Assembly (NCBI GenBank): GCA_963772815.1
Contig: CAVYYV010000005.1
Location: 372,001-436,000, forward strand
Origin: DATFFO01 sp963772815
Lineage (GTDB): Bacteria; Actinomycetota; Acidimicrobiia; Spongiisociales; ZC4RG35
Length of the DNA: 64,000 nt
Direction of reading: 5' to 3'
The position numbers were made by a program, and so were the translations under genes. Position 1 is the first letter of the stretch, and each line of letters starts with the position of its first letter. The notes under the pieces are model-generated. The model ran no database searches and was not told where the DNA came from. It worked only from the letters and a program-made list of their open reading frames with translations. Shown one piece after another: positions 18,321 through 27,355 of this stretch.

Positions 18321-20189
18321 TCAGGCGAGGAGGGCTTCGACCTGGCCCACGATGGAGTCGTGGTCGAGCCCGGCCCATTCGTTGACCGCGTCGGCACTGC
18401 CGAAAGGCAAGAACACGTCCGGTAGGCCTAGACAGGCGACCCGCCCACCCAGTCCTGTACCTGCCAGATGTTCCAGCACGGCGGCCCCGAACCCACCACT
18501 TACGACGTTGTCCTCCAGCGTGACCGTGAGCCGGTGCCCCGACACCCAGTCTGTGAGGCGCTGATCGAGGGGTTTGACCCAGCGGGCATTGACCACGGTG
18601 CAAGCCACGCCCTTCTGACCCAGAGTGGTGGCCACCTTCTCGGCCGCCTCCACCATCCGGCCCACGGCCAGCAGGGCCACGTCGTCGCCGTGGGTGCGCA
18701 CCTCCCATTCCCCGACCGGGAGCGGGGCCACCGGCAGCGTCGGGAGCGAGGAGGCGGCCCCTTTGGGGAAGCGAATGGCCAGGGGGCCGTCGTGGAGAAC
18801 GGCGGTCTCGATCATGGCGCACAGCTCCTCGGCGTCGGCCGGGGCACCCACCACCATGTTGGGGATCATGCGCAGGTAGGTCAGATCGAAGACACCGTGG
18901 TGAGAGGGGCCATCCGGCCCGGTGACACCTGCCCGGTCGAGAAGGAACGTGACCCCCAGTTCGTGGAGGGCGACGTCGAAGATGATCTGATCGAGGGCCC
19001 TCTGGAGGAAGCTGGAGTAGATGGCCACGAAGGGCTTCTTGCCCGCCATGGCCAGGCCCGCCGCCAGGGTGACGGCGTGCTGTTCGGCGATCCCGGTGTC
19101 GATGACCCGCTCGGGCTCCCGATTGGCCAGCTCACGCAGACCGGTCGATGAGACCATCGCCGCCGACACGGCCACCACCTCGGTGTGACGCTCCGCCACG
19201 TCGGCCAGGGCCTGTCCGGCCACGTCGGTCAGCTTGAGCTCGCTCTTCAATGCCCGTCCGGTGGCCACGTCGAAGGACCCGACGCCGTGCAGCTTGTCCT
19301 CTTCGTCCTCGATGGCGGGCTGATAACCCAGGCCCTTCTCGGTGACCACGTGGATTACCACCGGCTCGTCGTACTCCTTGGCCCGCTCGAAGGTCTCCTG
19401 CAAGAGGGCGATGTCGTGACCGTCGATGTGACCCGAGTACTTGAGGCCCAGGGCGTCGAACACCGTGGAGGGCTCCACCAGCTGCTTGGCCGCCTCCTTG
19501 AACCGGTTGGCCAGCTCATCGGCTGTCTCACCGACGATGGGCAGCCCGCGCAGGATCTTGCCAACACTGCGCTTGGCCCACTCGTAGCGGGGATCGAAGC
19601 GGTAGTGAGCCAGGGTGGCGAGAGCAGCCAACCCGCCCACGGTGGGAGCGTATGAGCGCCCGTTGTCGTTGAGCACCACGATCAGCCGACGGGGACGGGT
19701 GACGGCGATGTGATTGAGCGCCTCGTATGCCATGCCACCGGTCAGGGCGCCATCGCCGATGACGGCCACGGTCCATCCCTTGTAGCCGGCCAGGGCATGG
19801 CCCAGGGCGTAGGAAAGGGAGGTGGAGGCGTGGCTGTTCTCCACCCAGTCATGAGGGCTCTCGGCCCGGTTGGGATAGCCCGACAGGCCCCCGAACTTGC
19901 GCAGGGTCTCGAAACGATCCTGGCGACCGGTGACCAGCTTGTGGACGTAGGCCTGATGACCGACATCCCAGATGATGCGGTCGCGGGGCGAGTCGAAGGC
20001 GCGATGGAGGGCGATGGTAAGTTCGACCACCCCCAGATTGGGCGAGAGATGGCCCCCCGTCTTGGAGACGGTGTCGAGGATGAATTGACGGATCTCCTCA
20101 CACAACCTGGCCAGCTGCTCGGCATCGAGACGCCTGAGATCGGATGGTTCGTGGATTCCAGAGAGAAGACTTGGACCGGACGGCGACAT
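18321..20189 (-). CDS. dxs: 1-deoxy-D-xylulose-5-phosphate synthase
   Basis: 622 residues, normal for Dxs, the thiamine-diphosphate enzyme that condenses pyruvate and glyceraldehyde-3-phosphate at the entry of the MEP isoprenoid pathway. Visible blocks: GGHLSPNLGVVELTIALH at the N-terminus, the ThDP motif GDGALTGGMAYEALN, and the transketolase-type pyrimidine domain with DRAGVTGPDGPSHHGVFDL. It starts at ATG 20189 and heads the dxs / HAD-SpoU unit. Confidence 0.96.
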   Translation of the reverse strand: MSPSGPSLLSGIHEPSDLRRLDAEQLARLCEEIRQFILDTVSKTGGHLSPNLGVVELTIALHRAFDSPRDRIIWDVGHQAYVHKLVTGRQDRFETLRKFGGLSGYPNRAESPHDWVENSHASTSLSYALGHALAGYKGWTVAVIGDGALTGGMAYEALNHIAVTRPRRLIVVLNDNGRSYAPTVGGLAALATLAHYRFDPRYEWAKRSVGKILRGLPIVGETADELANRFKEAAKQLVEPSTVFDALGLKYSGHIDGHDIALLQETFERAKEYDEPVVIHVVTEKGLGYQPAIEDEEDKLHGVGSFDVATGRALKSELKLTDVAGQALADVAERHTEVVAVSAAMVSSTGLRELANREPERVIDTGIAEQHAVTLAAGLAMAGKKPFVAIYSSFLQRALDQIIFDVALHELGVTFLLDRAGVTGPDGPSHHGVFDLTYLRMIPNMVVGAPADAEELCAMIETAVLHDGPLAIRFPKGAASSLPTLPVAPLPVGEWEVRTHGDDVALLAVGRMVEAAEKVATTLGQKGVACTVVNARWVKPLDQRLTDWVSGHRLTVTLEDNVVSGGFGAAVLEHLAGTGLGGRVACLGLPDVFLPFGSADAVNEWAGLDHDSIVGQVEALLA

Positions 20190-20346
20190 CGACTCTGAAG
20201 GGTACCGTGGCCCGAAATGGTTTGAGAACTATCGGGAAACTCCTCCCCAAGCACCGCCGACGATCTGCCCGCTCCGGGTTCGTCGCGTAAGCTGAGTGAC
20301 CGATCCGGGGCGAGTCAGTCCCGGGATCCCCAAGGAGGAATCACAC

Positions 20347-21255
20347 ATGCACCTGAAGAGAATGACGATCTTGCTGGCAGTCGTCGCCCTGGTCCTCGCC
20401 GCCTGCGGCGGAGGAACCGCCGACACCACATCGGGAGCCTCGGAGACCACCCAGGCCATGACCGAAACCACCGCCATGACCGAAACGACCGCCATGACCG
20501 AGACCACGGCGATGACCGAGACCACGGCGATGACCGACACCACGGAGGCGATGCCAAACATCACGACCATCGATCCCGGCACACTGACGATCTGCACCGA
20601 CTCCCCGTATCCGCCGATGGAATTCGAGCAGGACGGCGAGTTCACCGGCTTCGACATCGAGCTGATGCGCAAGATCTCCGGCGCCCTGGGCTTGGACCTG
20701 GCCGTGAACAACACCGGCTTCGACCCGATCACATCGGGCACGGCCATGGCTTCGGGACAATGTGACATGGCGGCTGCCTCGATCACGATCACCGACGAGC
20801 GCAAGCAAGCCGTGGACTTCAGCGATCCCTACTTCACGGCCGACCAGTCGCTGCTCACCAAGAAGGACTCCGGCATCACGACTCTGACCGACCTGTCCGG
20901 GAAGAACCTCGGCGTTCAGACCGGGACCACCGGCGAGTTGTATGCCCAGGAGAACGCTCCCTCCGACGCAACAATCACCAGCTTCGAGAACCCGGGCGAC
21001 CTGTTCGTCGCCCTGGAGTCCGGTGACATCGTGGCGATCCTCCAGGACCTCGTGGTCAACGGGCCACGCACGCTCCAGGACGACACCGTCACCGTGGTCG
21101 AGACCTACCCGACCCAGGAGGAGTACGGCTTCGCCTATGAGAAGGGCGCCAACCCCGAACTGCAGGCCGCGGTCAACGACCTGCTGGCCAAGTACAAGGA
21201 CGACGGCACCTACGACGCTCTGTACCAGGAGTGGTTCGGCTCCAGCGCAGGCTGA
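20347..21255 (+). CDS. Amino-acid ABC transporter substrate-binding lipoprotein
   Basis: 302 residues from ATG 20347, preceded by AAGGAGGAATC. Signal with lipobox VLAAC, a linker of MTETTA repeats encoded by an 18-bp tandem array, then a type 2 periplasmic-binding domain (LTICTDSPYPPMEFEQDGEF, FDIELMRKISGALGL, LSGKNLGVQTGTTGELYAQ). This is the GlnH/polar amino-acid family. It is intact, unlike its permease and ATPase partners downstream. A terminator-like hairpin separates it from the permease. Confidence 0.92.
   Translation: MHLKRMTILLAVVALVLAACGGGTADTTSGASETTQAMTETTAMTETTAMTETTAMTETTAMTDTTEAMPNITTIDPGTLTICTDSPYPPMEFEQDGEFTGFDIELMRKISGALGLDLAVNNTGFDPITSGTAMASGQCDMAAASITITDERKQAVDFSDPYFTADQSLLTKKDSGITTLTDLSGKNLGVQTGTTGELYAQENAPSDATITSFENPGDLFVALESGDIVAILQDLVVNGPRTLQDDTVTVVETYPTQEEYGFAYEKGANPELQAAVNDLLAKYKDDGTYDALYQEWFGSSAG
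20454..20550 (+). repeat. 18-bp tandem repeat in the linker of the binding protein
   Basis: Five copies of an 18-bp unit of the form GCCATGACCGAAACCACC, encoding MTETTA. Frame-neutral copy number variation is possible. Confidence 0.85.
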
Positions 21256-21283
21256 AATCTCGCCCTAGATCGGCTGTGGCAGC

Positions 21284-21303
21284 GGGGACCCGGTAGGGTC
21301 CCC
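21284..21303 (+). terminator. Hairpin between binding-protein and permease genes
   Basis: GGGGACCC-GGTA-GGGTCCCC is a perfect 8-bp stem with a 4-base loop. No strong U-tract follows, so it is more likely an attenuator or 3' stabiliser that sets high binding-protein and low permease expression. Confidence 0.55.
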
Positions 21304-21310
21304 GTTGTCA

Positions 21311-22123
21311 ATGGCCACCATCAATCTCAGGAGTCCCCGGCAGCGACGGCGGCTCGTGCCGCGGCGCGATGTACACGGTCCTGGGGCTGGTCGTGATCAT
21401 CGCCGGCTTCGGTGCCGACTGGGAGACGATCCAGAGAGCCTTCTTCAACCCCACGATCGCGGCCGAGATGCTCCCCGGCGTCATCACCATCGGGGCCAAG
21501 AACACGCTCCTCTACACCGCGCTGTCGTTCGGGTTCGGTCTCACCCTGGCCCTGATTCTTGCCCTGATGAAACTGTCGTCGATCGGACCCTACCGCTGGG
21601 CCGCCAACGCCTATATCGAATTCTTCCGAGGACTTCCCGCCCTGGTCACCATCATCCTGGTGGTGTTCGCCATCCCCATCGCCTTCGACGGCTCCGAGCA
21701 TTGGATTCCCGGCGGCGCGACCGGGCGAGCGGTCGTGGGCTTGGGCCTGGTCGCGGCTGCGTATATGGCGGAGACGATTCGCGCCGGCATCGAAGCCGTC
21801 CCCAAAGGTCAGTCGGAGGCGGCCCGTTCGCTGGGGATGCCCAGCACCACGGCGATGGTCTCGATCATCCTTCCCCAGGCGTTTCGAATCATCATTCCGC
21901 CCCTCACCAATGAGTTCGTGCTGCTCATCAAAGACACCTCCCTGTTCTTCGTGGCCGGGACCACTCCGGTCACCAAGGAGCTGACCAAATTCGGCCGGGA
22001 CTTCATGATCGCAGCAAGTTCAACGGAACTCCGCTGACCGTGGTGGCGATCGCCTATCTGGTGATCACGCTCCCGCTGACCTTCCTGGTCAGCCGCCTGG
22101 AGAAGCGAACGGCACGGGCGCGG
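21311..22123 (+). pseudogene. Amino-acid ABC permease (GlnP-like), frameshifted
   Basis: The membrane core reads MYTVLGLVVIIAGFGADWET through the EAA loop GQSEAARSLGMPSTTAMVSI to GRDFMIAASS in one frame (21369-22017). The normal C-terminus FNGTPLTVVAIAYLVITLPL follows in another frame, so there is an indel near 22005-22018. Upstream, a basic head MATINLRSPRQRRRLVPRR (from 21311) is also out of frame with the core. No stop separates the tail from the ATPase frame. Conserved residues are otherwise kept, so the damage is recent or is sequence error. Confidence 0.75.
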
Positions 22124-22873
22124 ATGAACTCTGAGAGCGCACCTCCCCCGATCCAGATCCGGGATCTGCACAAGTCCTTCGGGGACCTGGAGGTGCTCAA
22201 GGGCATCGACTTCCAAGTGAGGCAGGCAGAGGTCGTGTGCGTCATCGGACCGTCCGGGTCCGGGCAAGTCGACCCTGCTGCGGTGCGTGAACCGCCTGGA
22301 AGAGCCCACCTCTGGCACGATCCTCATCGAAGGCGCGGACATGACCGACCCCGATGCCGACGTCGACGCACCTTCGCACCCGGATCGGGATGGTGTTCCA
22401 GCAGTTCAACCTGTTCCCTCATCTGACCGTGTTGCGCAACCTGACCATCGCCCAGCGCAAGGTGCTGAAACGGAGCCAGCGGGAAGCCGAGGAGATAGCT
22501 CGCACCGACGCTGGAGAGGGTGGGCCTGAGCGACAAGATCGACGAGTACCCCAACCACCTCTCCGGTGGCCAACAACAACGCGTTGCCATAGCCCGGGCA
22601 CTGTCGATGAAGCCCGACATGATGCTGTTCGACGAGCCCACCTCGGCCCTCGACCCCGAGCTGGTAGGTGAGGTCCTCGACGTGATGCGCACCCTGGCCC
22701 AGGAGGGTATGACGATGATGGTGGTGACTCACGAGATGGGGTTCGCCCGTGAGGTCGGGGATCGAGTCGTGTTCATGGACGATGGCGTGGTGGTCGAGCA
22801 GGGACCACCGATGGACCTCCTCGCCAACCCCCAGCATCAGCGCACCCAGCGCTTCCTCTCAATGATCCTGTAG
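22124..22873 (+). pseudogene. Amino-acid ABC transporter ATPase (GlnQ-like), three frameshifts
   Basis: Removing one base at each of three places restores a 248-residue GlnQ-like ATPase: near 22263 (GGGCAAG for GGCAAG, in Walker A GPSGSGKST), near 22371 (GCACCTTC for GCACTTC, before RTRIGMVFQQF) and near 22507 (before LERVGLSDKIDEYP). All are single-base insertions. The final segment, from the signature LSGGQQQRVAIARALS through DEPTSALDP to the stop at 22871, is intact. As written the gene cannot make the ATPase. Either it is a decaying third copy of a redundant transporter or the sequence has homopolymer-type errors. Confidence 0.78.
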
Positions 22874-22985
22874 GGTCCCCTTCCCCCTTGCTCCGCAAGG
22901 GGGACAAAGCTTTGTCCCCCACGAGCGAAGCGAGAGGGGGAAAGTCCCTGCCGCCGCAGACGGGAGGGAGGGGGCCCAAGGGCAT
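22874..22985. repeat. GC-rich palindromic repeat, CCCCTTCCCCC family, locus 1
   Basis: Begins at the glnQ-like stop. CCCCTTCCCCCTTGC and GCAAGGGGGACAAA form the first hairpin, TTTGTCCCCC...GAGGGGGAAAG a second, ending GGGAGGGAGGGGG. Same family as five other loci in the window. It fills the gap before glpAB. Confidence 0.8.
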
Positions 22986-22998
22986 TACCGTCCGGGTG

Positions 22999-25899
22999 AT
23001 GCGCAGGATGCAGACCGAGGTCCTCGTGGTGGGAGGGGGCGCAACCGGGACAGGGGTGCTGCGTGACCTGGCCATGCGGGGGTTCGAGGCGATCCTCGTC
23101 GAACAGCGTGACCTCACCCACGGCACCACGGGCCGCTACCACGGACTGCTGCATTCCGGCGGTCGCTACGTCGTCAAAGACCCCGACGCCGCCATCGAGT
23201 GCATCGAAGAGAACCGGGTCCTGCGGCACATCATGCCTCATTGCATCGAGGACACCGGCGGCTTCTTCGTAGTCACACCATGGGACGACGAAGACTACGT
23301 CCCCCGCTTCTTGGCCGGGTGCGAGCGGGCCGGGATCCCCTGCCAGGAGAACCCCGTTCCGGAGGCCCTGCGACGCGAGCCCCGTCTCAACCCCGGAATC
23401 TCCTACTGCTTCGAAGTGCCAGACGCCGCAGCCGACTCCTTCCTCGCTACCCAGTCGACGGCCGCCTCCGCCCGAGAGCACGGCGCCCGAATTCTGCCCT
23501 ATCACGAGGTGACGACCCTGGTCCGCTCCGGAGACCGGGTCGTGGGTGCCCGCTGTCACGACCTGGTTGCCGACGAGGACGTGGAGATCACAGCCGACAT
23601 GGTGGTGAACGCCTCCGGCGCCTGGGCGGGCCGACTGGCAGCCACGGCCGGGATCCACTTCGAGGTGGCGGCCGGCAAGGGCACGATGGTGGCCTTCAAC
23701 CACCGCGTGCTCAACACGGTGGTCAACCGTTGCAAGATGCCCGACGACGGCGACATCATCGTCCCCATCCACACCGTGGCGGTGCTCGGGACCACCGACG
23801 AGGGAGTGGCCGACCCGGAGAGGTTCAGCGTGGAGCCCTGGGAAGTGGAGTTGATGCTAGAGGAGGGCGAGAAGCTAGTCCCGGGGATTTCGGCCATGCG
23901 CGTCCTCCGTGCCTGGGCCGGTGTCCGACCCCTCTACCAGGAAGACGTTGCCGAAGAGACACGTGACATCACCCGCTCGTATGCCCTCCTCGATCACGCC
24001 GACCGCGATGGGGTGGAGGGCTTCATCACCATCACTGGCGGCAAATGGACCACCTTCCGCCAGATGGCCAAGGTGACGGTGGACCGGGTCTGTCACAGCC
24101 TGGGTGTGGAGCGGCCCTGTCGAACCCATCTCGAGGAGTTGCCCGACGAGACAGGTCGGGCCAGCTACCACGGCCTGGGTGACCGGCTGGCTCGGGTCGA
24201 GGACGAGGAGCAGTACGGCGATCTGGTGTGCGAGTGCGAGCTGGCGACCCGCGCTGACATGATCGGGGCCATCGTCGAGGGCGAGGCCCGCACCCTCGAC
24301 GACATCAGGCGTTCGGTACGTATGGGTATGGGACCCTGCCAAGGCGGATGGTGCACACCGAGGGTCGTCGGGCTGTTGCACGAGTGGACAGGAGTTCCCG
24401 CGGTCGAGGCCAATGTGGCGCTGCGCGACTTTCTCGAGGAGCGTTGGAAGGGGCTCCTGCCTGTGATGTGGGGCGACCAGCTCCGCCAGGCCCGGATCGA
24501 CGATCTCATATTCCAGAGTCTCCTGCATGTCCCGGGTCTTCCCGGCCCAGCCTCCTCCCCTCTGGGGCCGGTCATGTACGAGCCGCCCACCGACACCACC
24601 ACCATCAGCGCCGGATCCCGACCCACCCCTACCGACGAGGCCGGGCCGGCGGTGTCCACCCTCGATCGTGACGTGATCGTGATCGGCGGCGGCCTGGCGG
24701 GCCTCGTCGCCGCCTGGCAGGCAGCGAAGGCCGGGGCGGCCACCACCCTGCTCACCAAGGGCTGGGGAAGCCTGGCCTGGAACACGGGCTGTATCGACGT
24801 TCTCGGCTATGACCCTGACGGCAAGGCGGTGGAGGCGCCCGGCCAGGTACTCCAGAAGCTGATAGCTGGATCGCCCGATCACCCCTATGCGCGGGTAGGG
24901 GTGGATCGCATCCGGGAATCGTTGCAAGCCCTGGTGGAGCTGTGCGCCTCAGCCGGCTATCCGCTGTTCGGAGATCTGGAGCACAACATCTGCCTCCCCA
25001 CTTCTCTTGGAGCCGCCAGGCCCACTTGCCTCGCTCCGGAGACGATGAGGGTTGCAGATCTGGATCGCGCCGGTCCGATGCTGGTTGCAGGGCTACGGGG
25101 GTTTCTCGACTTCTCGCCCCTCCTCGTGGCCGACAACCTGGCGGCAGCGGGAACCGAGGCCAACGGGCTCTACCTTGACCTGGCCACGATCCGCCACCGC
25201 CGCTTCGTCAACGCCACCATCCTGGCCGACCTGTTCGAGCGGGAGCCCTTCCGGGCCGAGATCGCTGCCGCCCTGACGCCCCACCTGTCCGGTGTGTCCC
25301 GGGTCGGATTTCCGGCCGTCCTGGGAATGGGCAACGCCTCCGCAGTGGTGGCCGACCTCTGCTCGAGACTGGGCGTTCAGGTCTTCGAGATCCCGACCCT
25401 GCCTCCGTCGGTGCCAGGACTGAGGCTCCAGACGATCTTGCGCCGGGCCATCATCGACGCCGGAGGTCGAGTGGTGGACAACGCCGAGGTGGCCTCGCTT
25501 GAGCGACGGGAAGACATGTTGGAGGTCACCAGCCTGGCCGCGGCCCGCCGACAACTCCATCGTGCCCGGCGGGTGGTTCTAGCCACAGGTGGGTTGCTGG
25601 GAGGTGGCATCGTCGGCGAATCCGACGGCTTCTTGAGGGAGGTGGTGGCCGGACTGACCGTGGCGGGCCCCGCCAGCCGGGCGCAATGGCTGTCCCGGGA
25701 CCTGTCGGACGATCATGCCGTCTACCGGGCGGGGATCGAAGCCGGTCTCGGGCTCATCCCGGCCGGCGGCCCGAAGGGCCTGCTGGTGGCGGGCGGTCTC
25801 CTGGCCGGCGTCGATCCGATACGTTCGCTGTCACTGGAAGGGATCGCCCTCGCCACCGGGTATGCGGCCGGGCTGATGGCCGCCGAGGCAGCCCCATGA
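22999..25899 (+). CDS. glpAB: Anaerobic glycerol-3-phosphate dehydrogenase, GlpA-GlpB fusion
   Basis: 966 residues from ATG 22999. The first half (about 1-500) is GlpA: FAD motif VLVVGGGATGTGVLRDLAMR near 8-27, the G3P dehydrogenase block GRYHGLLHSGGRYVVKDPDA, and a BFD-type [2Fe-2S] domain with cysteines in VCECE and GPCQGGWC (about 410-452). After a linker of about 50 residues rich in Thr and Pro, a second FAD motif VIVIGGGLAGLVAA (about 558) opens a GlpB domain ending SLSLEGIALATGYAAGLMAA. In most bacteria these are separate subunits that pass electrons with GlpC to the quinone pool. GlpC overlaps its stop by ATGA. Confidence 0.92.
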   Translation: MRRMQTEVLVVGGGATGTGVLRDLAMRGFEAILVEQRDLTHGTTGRYHGLLHSGGRYVVKDPDAAIECIEENRVLRHIMPHCIEDTGGFFVVTPWDDEDYVPRFLAGCERAGIPCQENPVPEALRREPRLNPGISYCFEVPDAAADSFLATQSTAASAREHGARILPYHEVTTLVRSGDRVVGARCHDLVADEDVEITADMVVNASGAWAGRLAATAGIHFEVAAGKGTMVAFNHRVLNTVVNRCKMPDDGDIIVPIHTVAVLGTTDEGVADPERFSVEPWEVELMLEEGEKLVPGISAMRVLRAWAGVRPLYQEDVAEETRDITRSYALLDHADRDGVEGFITITGGKWTTFRQMAKVTVDRVCHSLGVERPCRTHLEELPDETGRASYHGLGDRLARVEDEEQYGDLVCECELATRADMIGAIVEGEARTLDDIRRSVRMGMGPCQGGWCTPRVVGLLHEWTGVPAVEANVALRDFLEERWKGLLPVMWGDQLRQARIDDLIFQSLLHVPGLPGPASSPLGPVMYEPPTDTTTISAGSRPTPTDEAGPAVSTLDRDVIVIGGGLAGLVAAWQAAKAGAATTLLTKGWGSLAWNTGCIDVLGYDPDGKAVEAPGQVLQKLIAGSPDHPYARVGVDRIRESLQALVELCASAGYPLFGDLEHNICLPTSLGAARPTCLAPETMRVADLDRAGPMLVAGLRGFLDFSPLLVADNLAAAGTEANGLYLDLATIRHRRFVNATILADLFEREPFRAEIAAALTPHLSGVSRVGFPAVLGMGNASAVVADLCSRLGVQVFEIPTLPPSVPGLRLQTILRRAIIDAGGRVVDNAEVASLERREDMLEVTSLAAARRQLHRARRVVLATGGLLGGGIVGESDGFLREVVAGLTVAGPASRAQWLSRDLSDDHAVYRAGIEAGLGLIPAGGPKGLLVAGGLLAGVDPIRSLSLEGIALATGYAAGLMAAEAAP

Positions 25900-27170
25900 C
25901 CACTCTCCATTTCCACCATCTCCCGGTCGAAACCACCCTCGACGCCTGCATCAAATGCAACATCTGTGTCAGCGCCTGCCCTTTCTCGGCCGCCACCGAC
26001 CTATTCCCCGGACCCAAGTACGAGGCGCCGCAGGCGGGACGGTTCCGCCGACCGAGCCAGGATTCGCCCGATCACTCCGTCGACTACTGCTCGGGGTGCC
26101 GCGTTTGCAACGAGGTGTGCCCCACCGGGGTCCGCATCGCCGAGATCAACGCCCGGGCCCGGGCGGCAATGGTGGCGGAGGGCCACTTCGGCCGGCGCTC
26201 GCGCCTGAGGAACAACCTCCTCGCCCGGCCCCTGCTCCTTGCCCGGACGGGAGCACCTGTGGCGAAACTGGTCAACGCGGCCTTCGGCAACCGACTCCTT
26301 CGACGGATGGCGCAGGGACTGTTGGGAATCGACCGGCGCGCTCCCCTGCCGGCGTATGCCGAGGGTGATTCGTTTCGGGCCTGGCTGCGCACGCGGTCGG
26401 CGGGCGGCCTTGGGAATGTCGGCAGCGTGGCCTACTTCCCCGCCTGCTCCACTGAGCACTACGAAACCCGGGTGGGGCGGACCGCAGTTCGCGTCCTGGA
26501 AGAACTCGGATTCGAGGTTGTGGTGGCCGAACCGTCCTGTTGTGGGCTGCCGCTCTTATCCAATGGCGAGTTCGACGCCGCCCGCCGCTACCACCGCCGC
26601 ACCGTCGATGCCCTCATCGAGCATGCCCGGGCGGGCCGTGCCATCGTGGGCACTTCCACTTCGTGCGTCCTAACGGTGAAGGAAGAAGCGCCCGAGTTGC
26701 TCGATGCCTATGACGAGGACGCCTGGCTGGTGGCCACCCACACCTACGACCTGCACGAATTTCTGCTGGGCCTGGCGGTGGAAGGTCGGCTGCCGGAACT
26801 GAGCGAGGTTCCTCTGCGCCTGCCCTATCACCCGCCGTGCCAGTATCGAGCTCATCGCACCGGGATCCCCGCCCGCGAAGTGATGGACCTGATACCTGGC
26901 CTGGAGGTGGTCGAGAGTGGGGCCGCCTGCTGCGGCATCGCCGGCACCTACGGATACAAGTCGGAGAAATACGAGGTGTCGATGAAGGTGGGGAAACCCT
27001 TGTTCGATTTCGTCGCCCGGGAAGGCGCCCCGGTCGTGGCCTGCGATTCGGAGACCTGCCGTTGGCAGATCACCCACGGCACCGGCGTCCCCGCCATCCA
27101 CCCCATCGAGGTGGTGGCCGCCGCCCTCGGCGTCGAGGTCGAGGGCCCCCTGGCGAAGGTGCTGAGTTGA
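25896..27170 (+). CDS. glpC: Anaerobic glycerol-3-phosphate dehydrogenase subunit C
   Basis: 424 residues. Two 4Fe-4S motifs, CIKCNICVSACP (near 16-27) and CSGCRVCNEVCP (near 66-77), are followed by two CCG domains: YFPACSTEHYETR...SCCGLPLL and YHPPCQYRAH...ACCGIAGTYG. This is the GlpC membrane-associated electron carrier that links the GlpA/B flavoprotein to menaquinone. ATG 25896 overlaps the glpAB stop. A palindromic tandem repeat array begins at the base after its stop codon. Confidence 0.93.
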   Translation: MTTLHFHHLPVETTLDACIKCNICVSACPFSAATDLFPGPKYEAPQAGRFRRPSQDSPDHSVDYCSGCRVCNEVCPTGVRIAEINARARAAMVAEGHFGRRSRLRNNLLARPLLLARTGAPVAKLVNAAFGNRLLRRMAQGLLGIDRRAPLPAYAEGDSFRAWLRTRSAGGLGNVGSVAYFPACSTEHYETRVGRTAVRVLEELGFEVVVAEPSCCGLPLLSNGEFDAARRYHRRTVDALIEHARAGRAIVGTSTSCVLTVKEEAPELLDAYDEDAWLVATHTYDLHEFLLGLAVEGRLPELSEVPLRLPYHPPCQYRAHRTGIPAREVMDLIPGLEVVESGAACCGIAGTYGYKSEKYEVSMKVGKPLFDFVAREGAPVVACDSETCRWQITHGTGVPAIHPIEVVAAALGVEVEGPLAKVLS

Positions 27171-27355
27171 GTGTGCATACATCAACCGTCACGGTTCACC
27201 GACGCACACCCAACGGAGCGACCGACCCCCACCCACCTTCAGTGTGCATACATCAACCGTCACGGTTCACCGACGCACACCCAACGGAGCGCTAGCCTCG
27301 ACCTATCTTCGGTGTGCATACATCAACCGTCACGGTTGACGGATGCACACTCAAC
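27171..27355. repeat. Tandem palindromic repeat array, GTGTGC family, three units
   Basis: Units begin at 27171, 27242 and 27312, spacing 71 and 70 bases. Each holds a 39-bp imperfect palindrome: GTGTGC at the left, AACCGT-C-ACGGTT at the centre, GCACAC at the right, followed by CCAAC or TCAAC. The first unit touches the glpC stop and the last runs into the next gene's start. The same family forms arrays on both sides of the AbiEi-DUF559 gene 33 kb away. Confidence 0.85.

Noticed and set aside
27190..27340. PHO boxes in the GTGTGC repeats (they contain GTTCACC)
   Set aside because: Each unit has a single GTTCACC as part of a palindrome arm, without the direct repeat at 11 bases.
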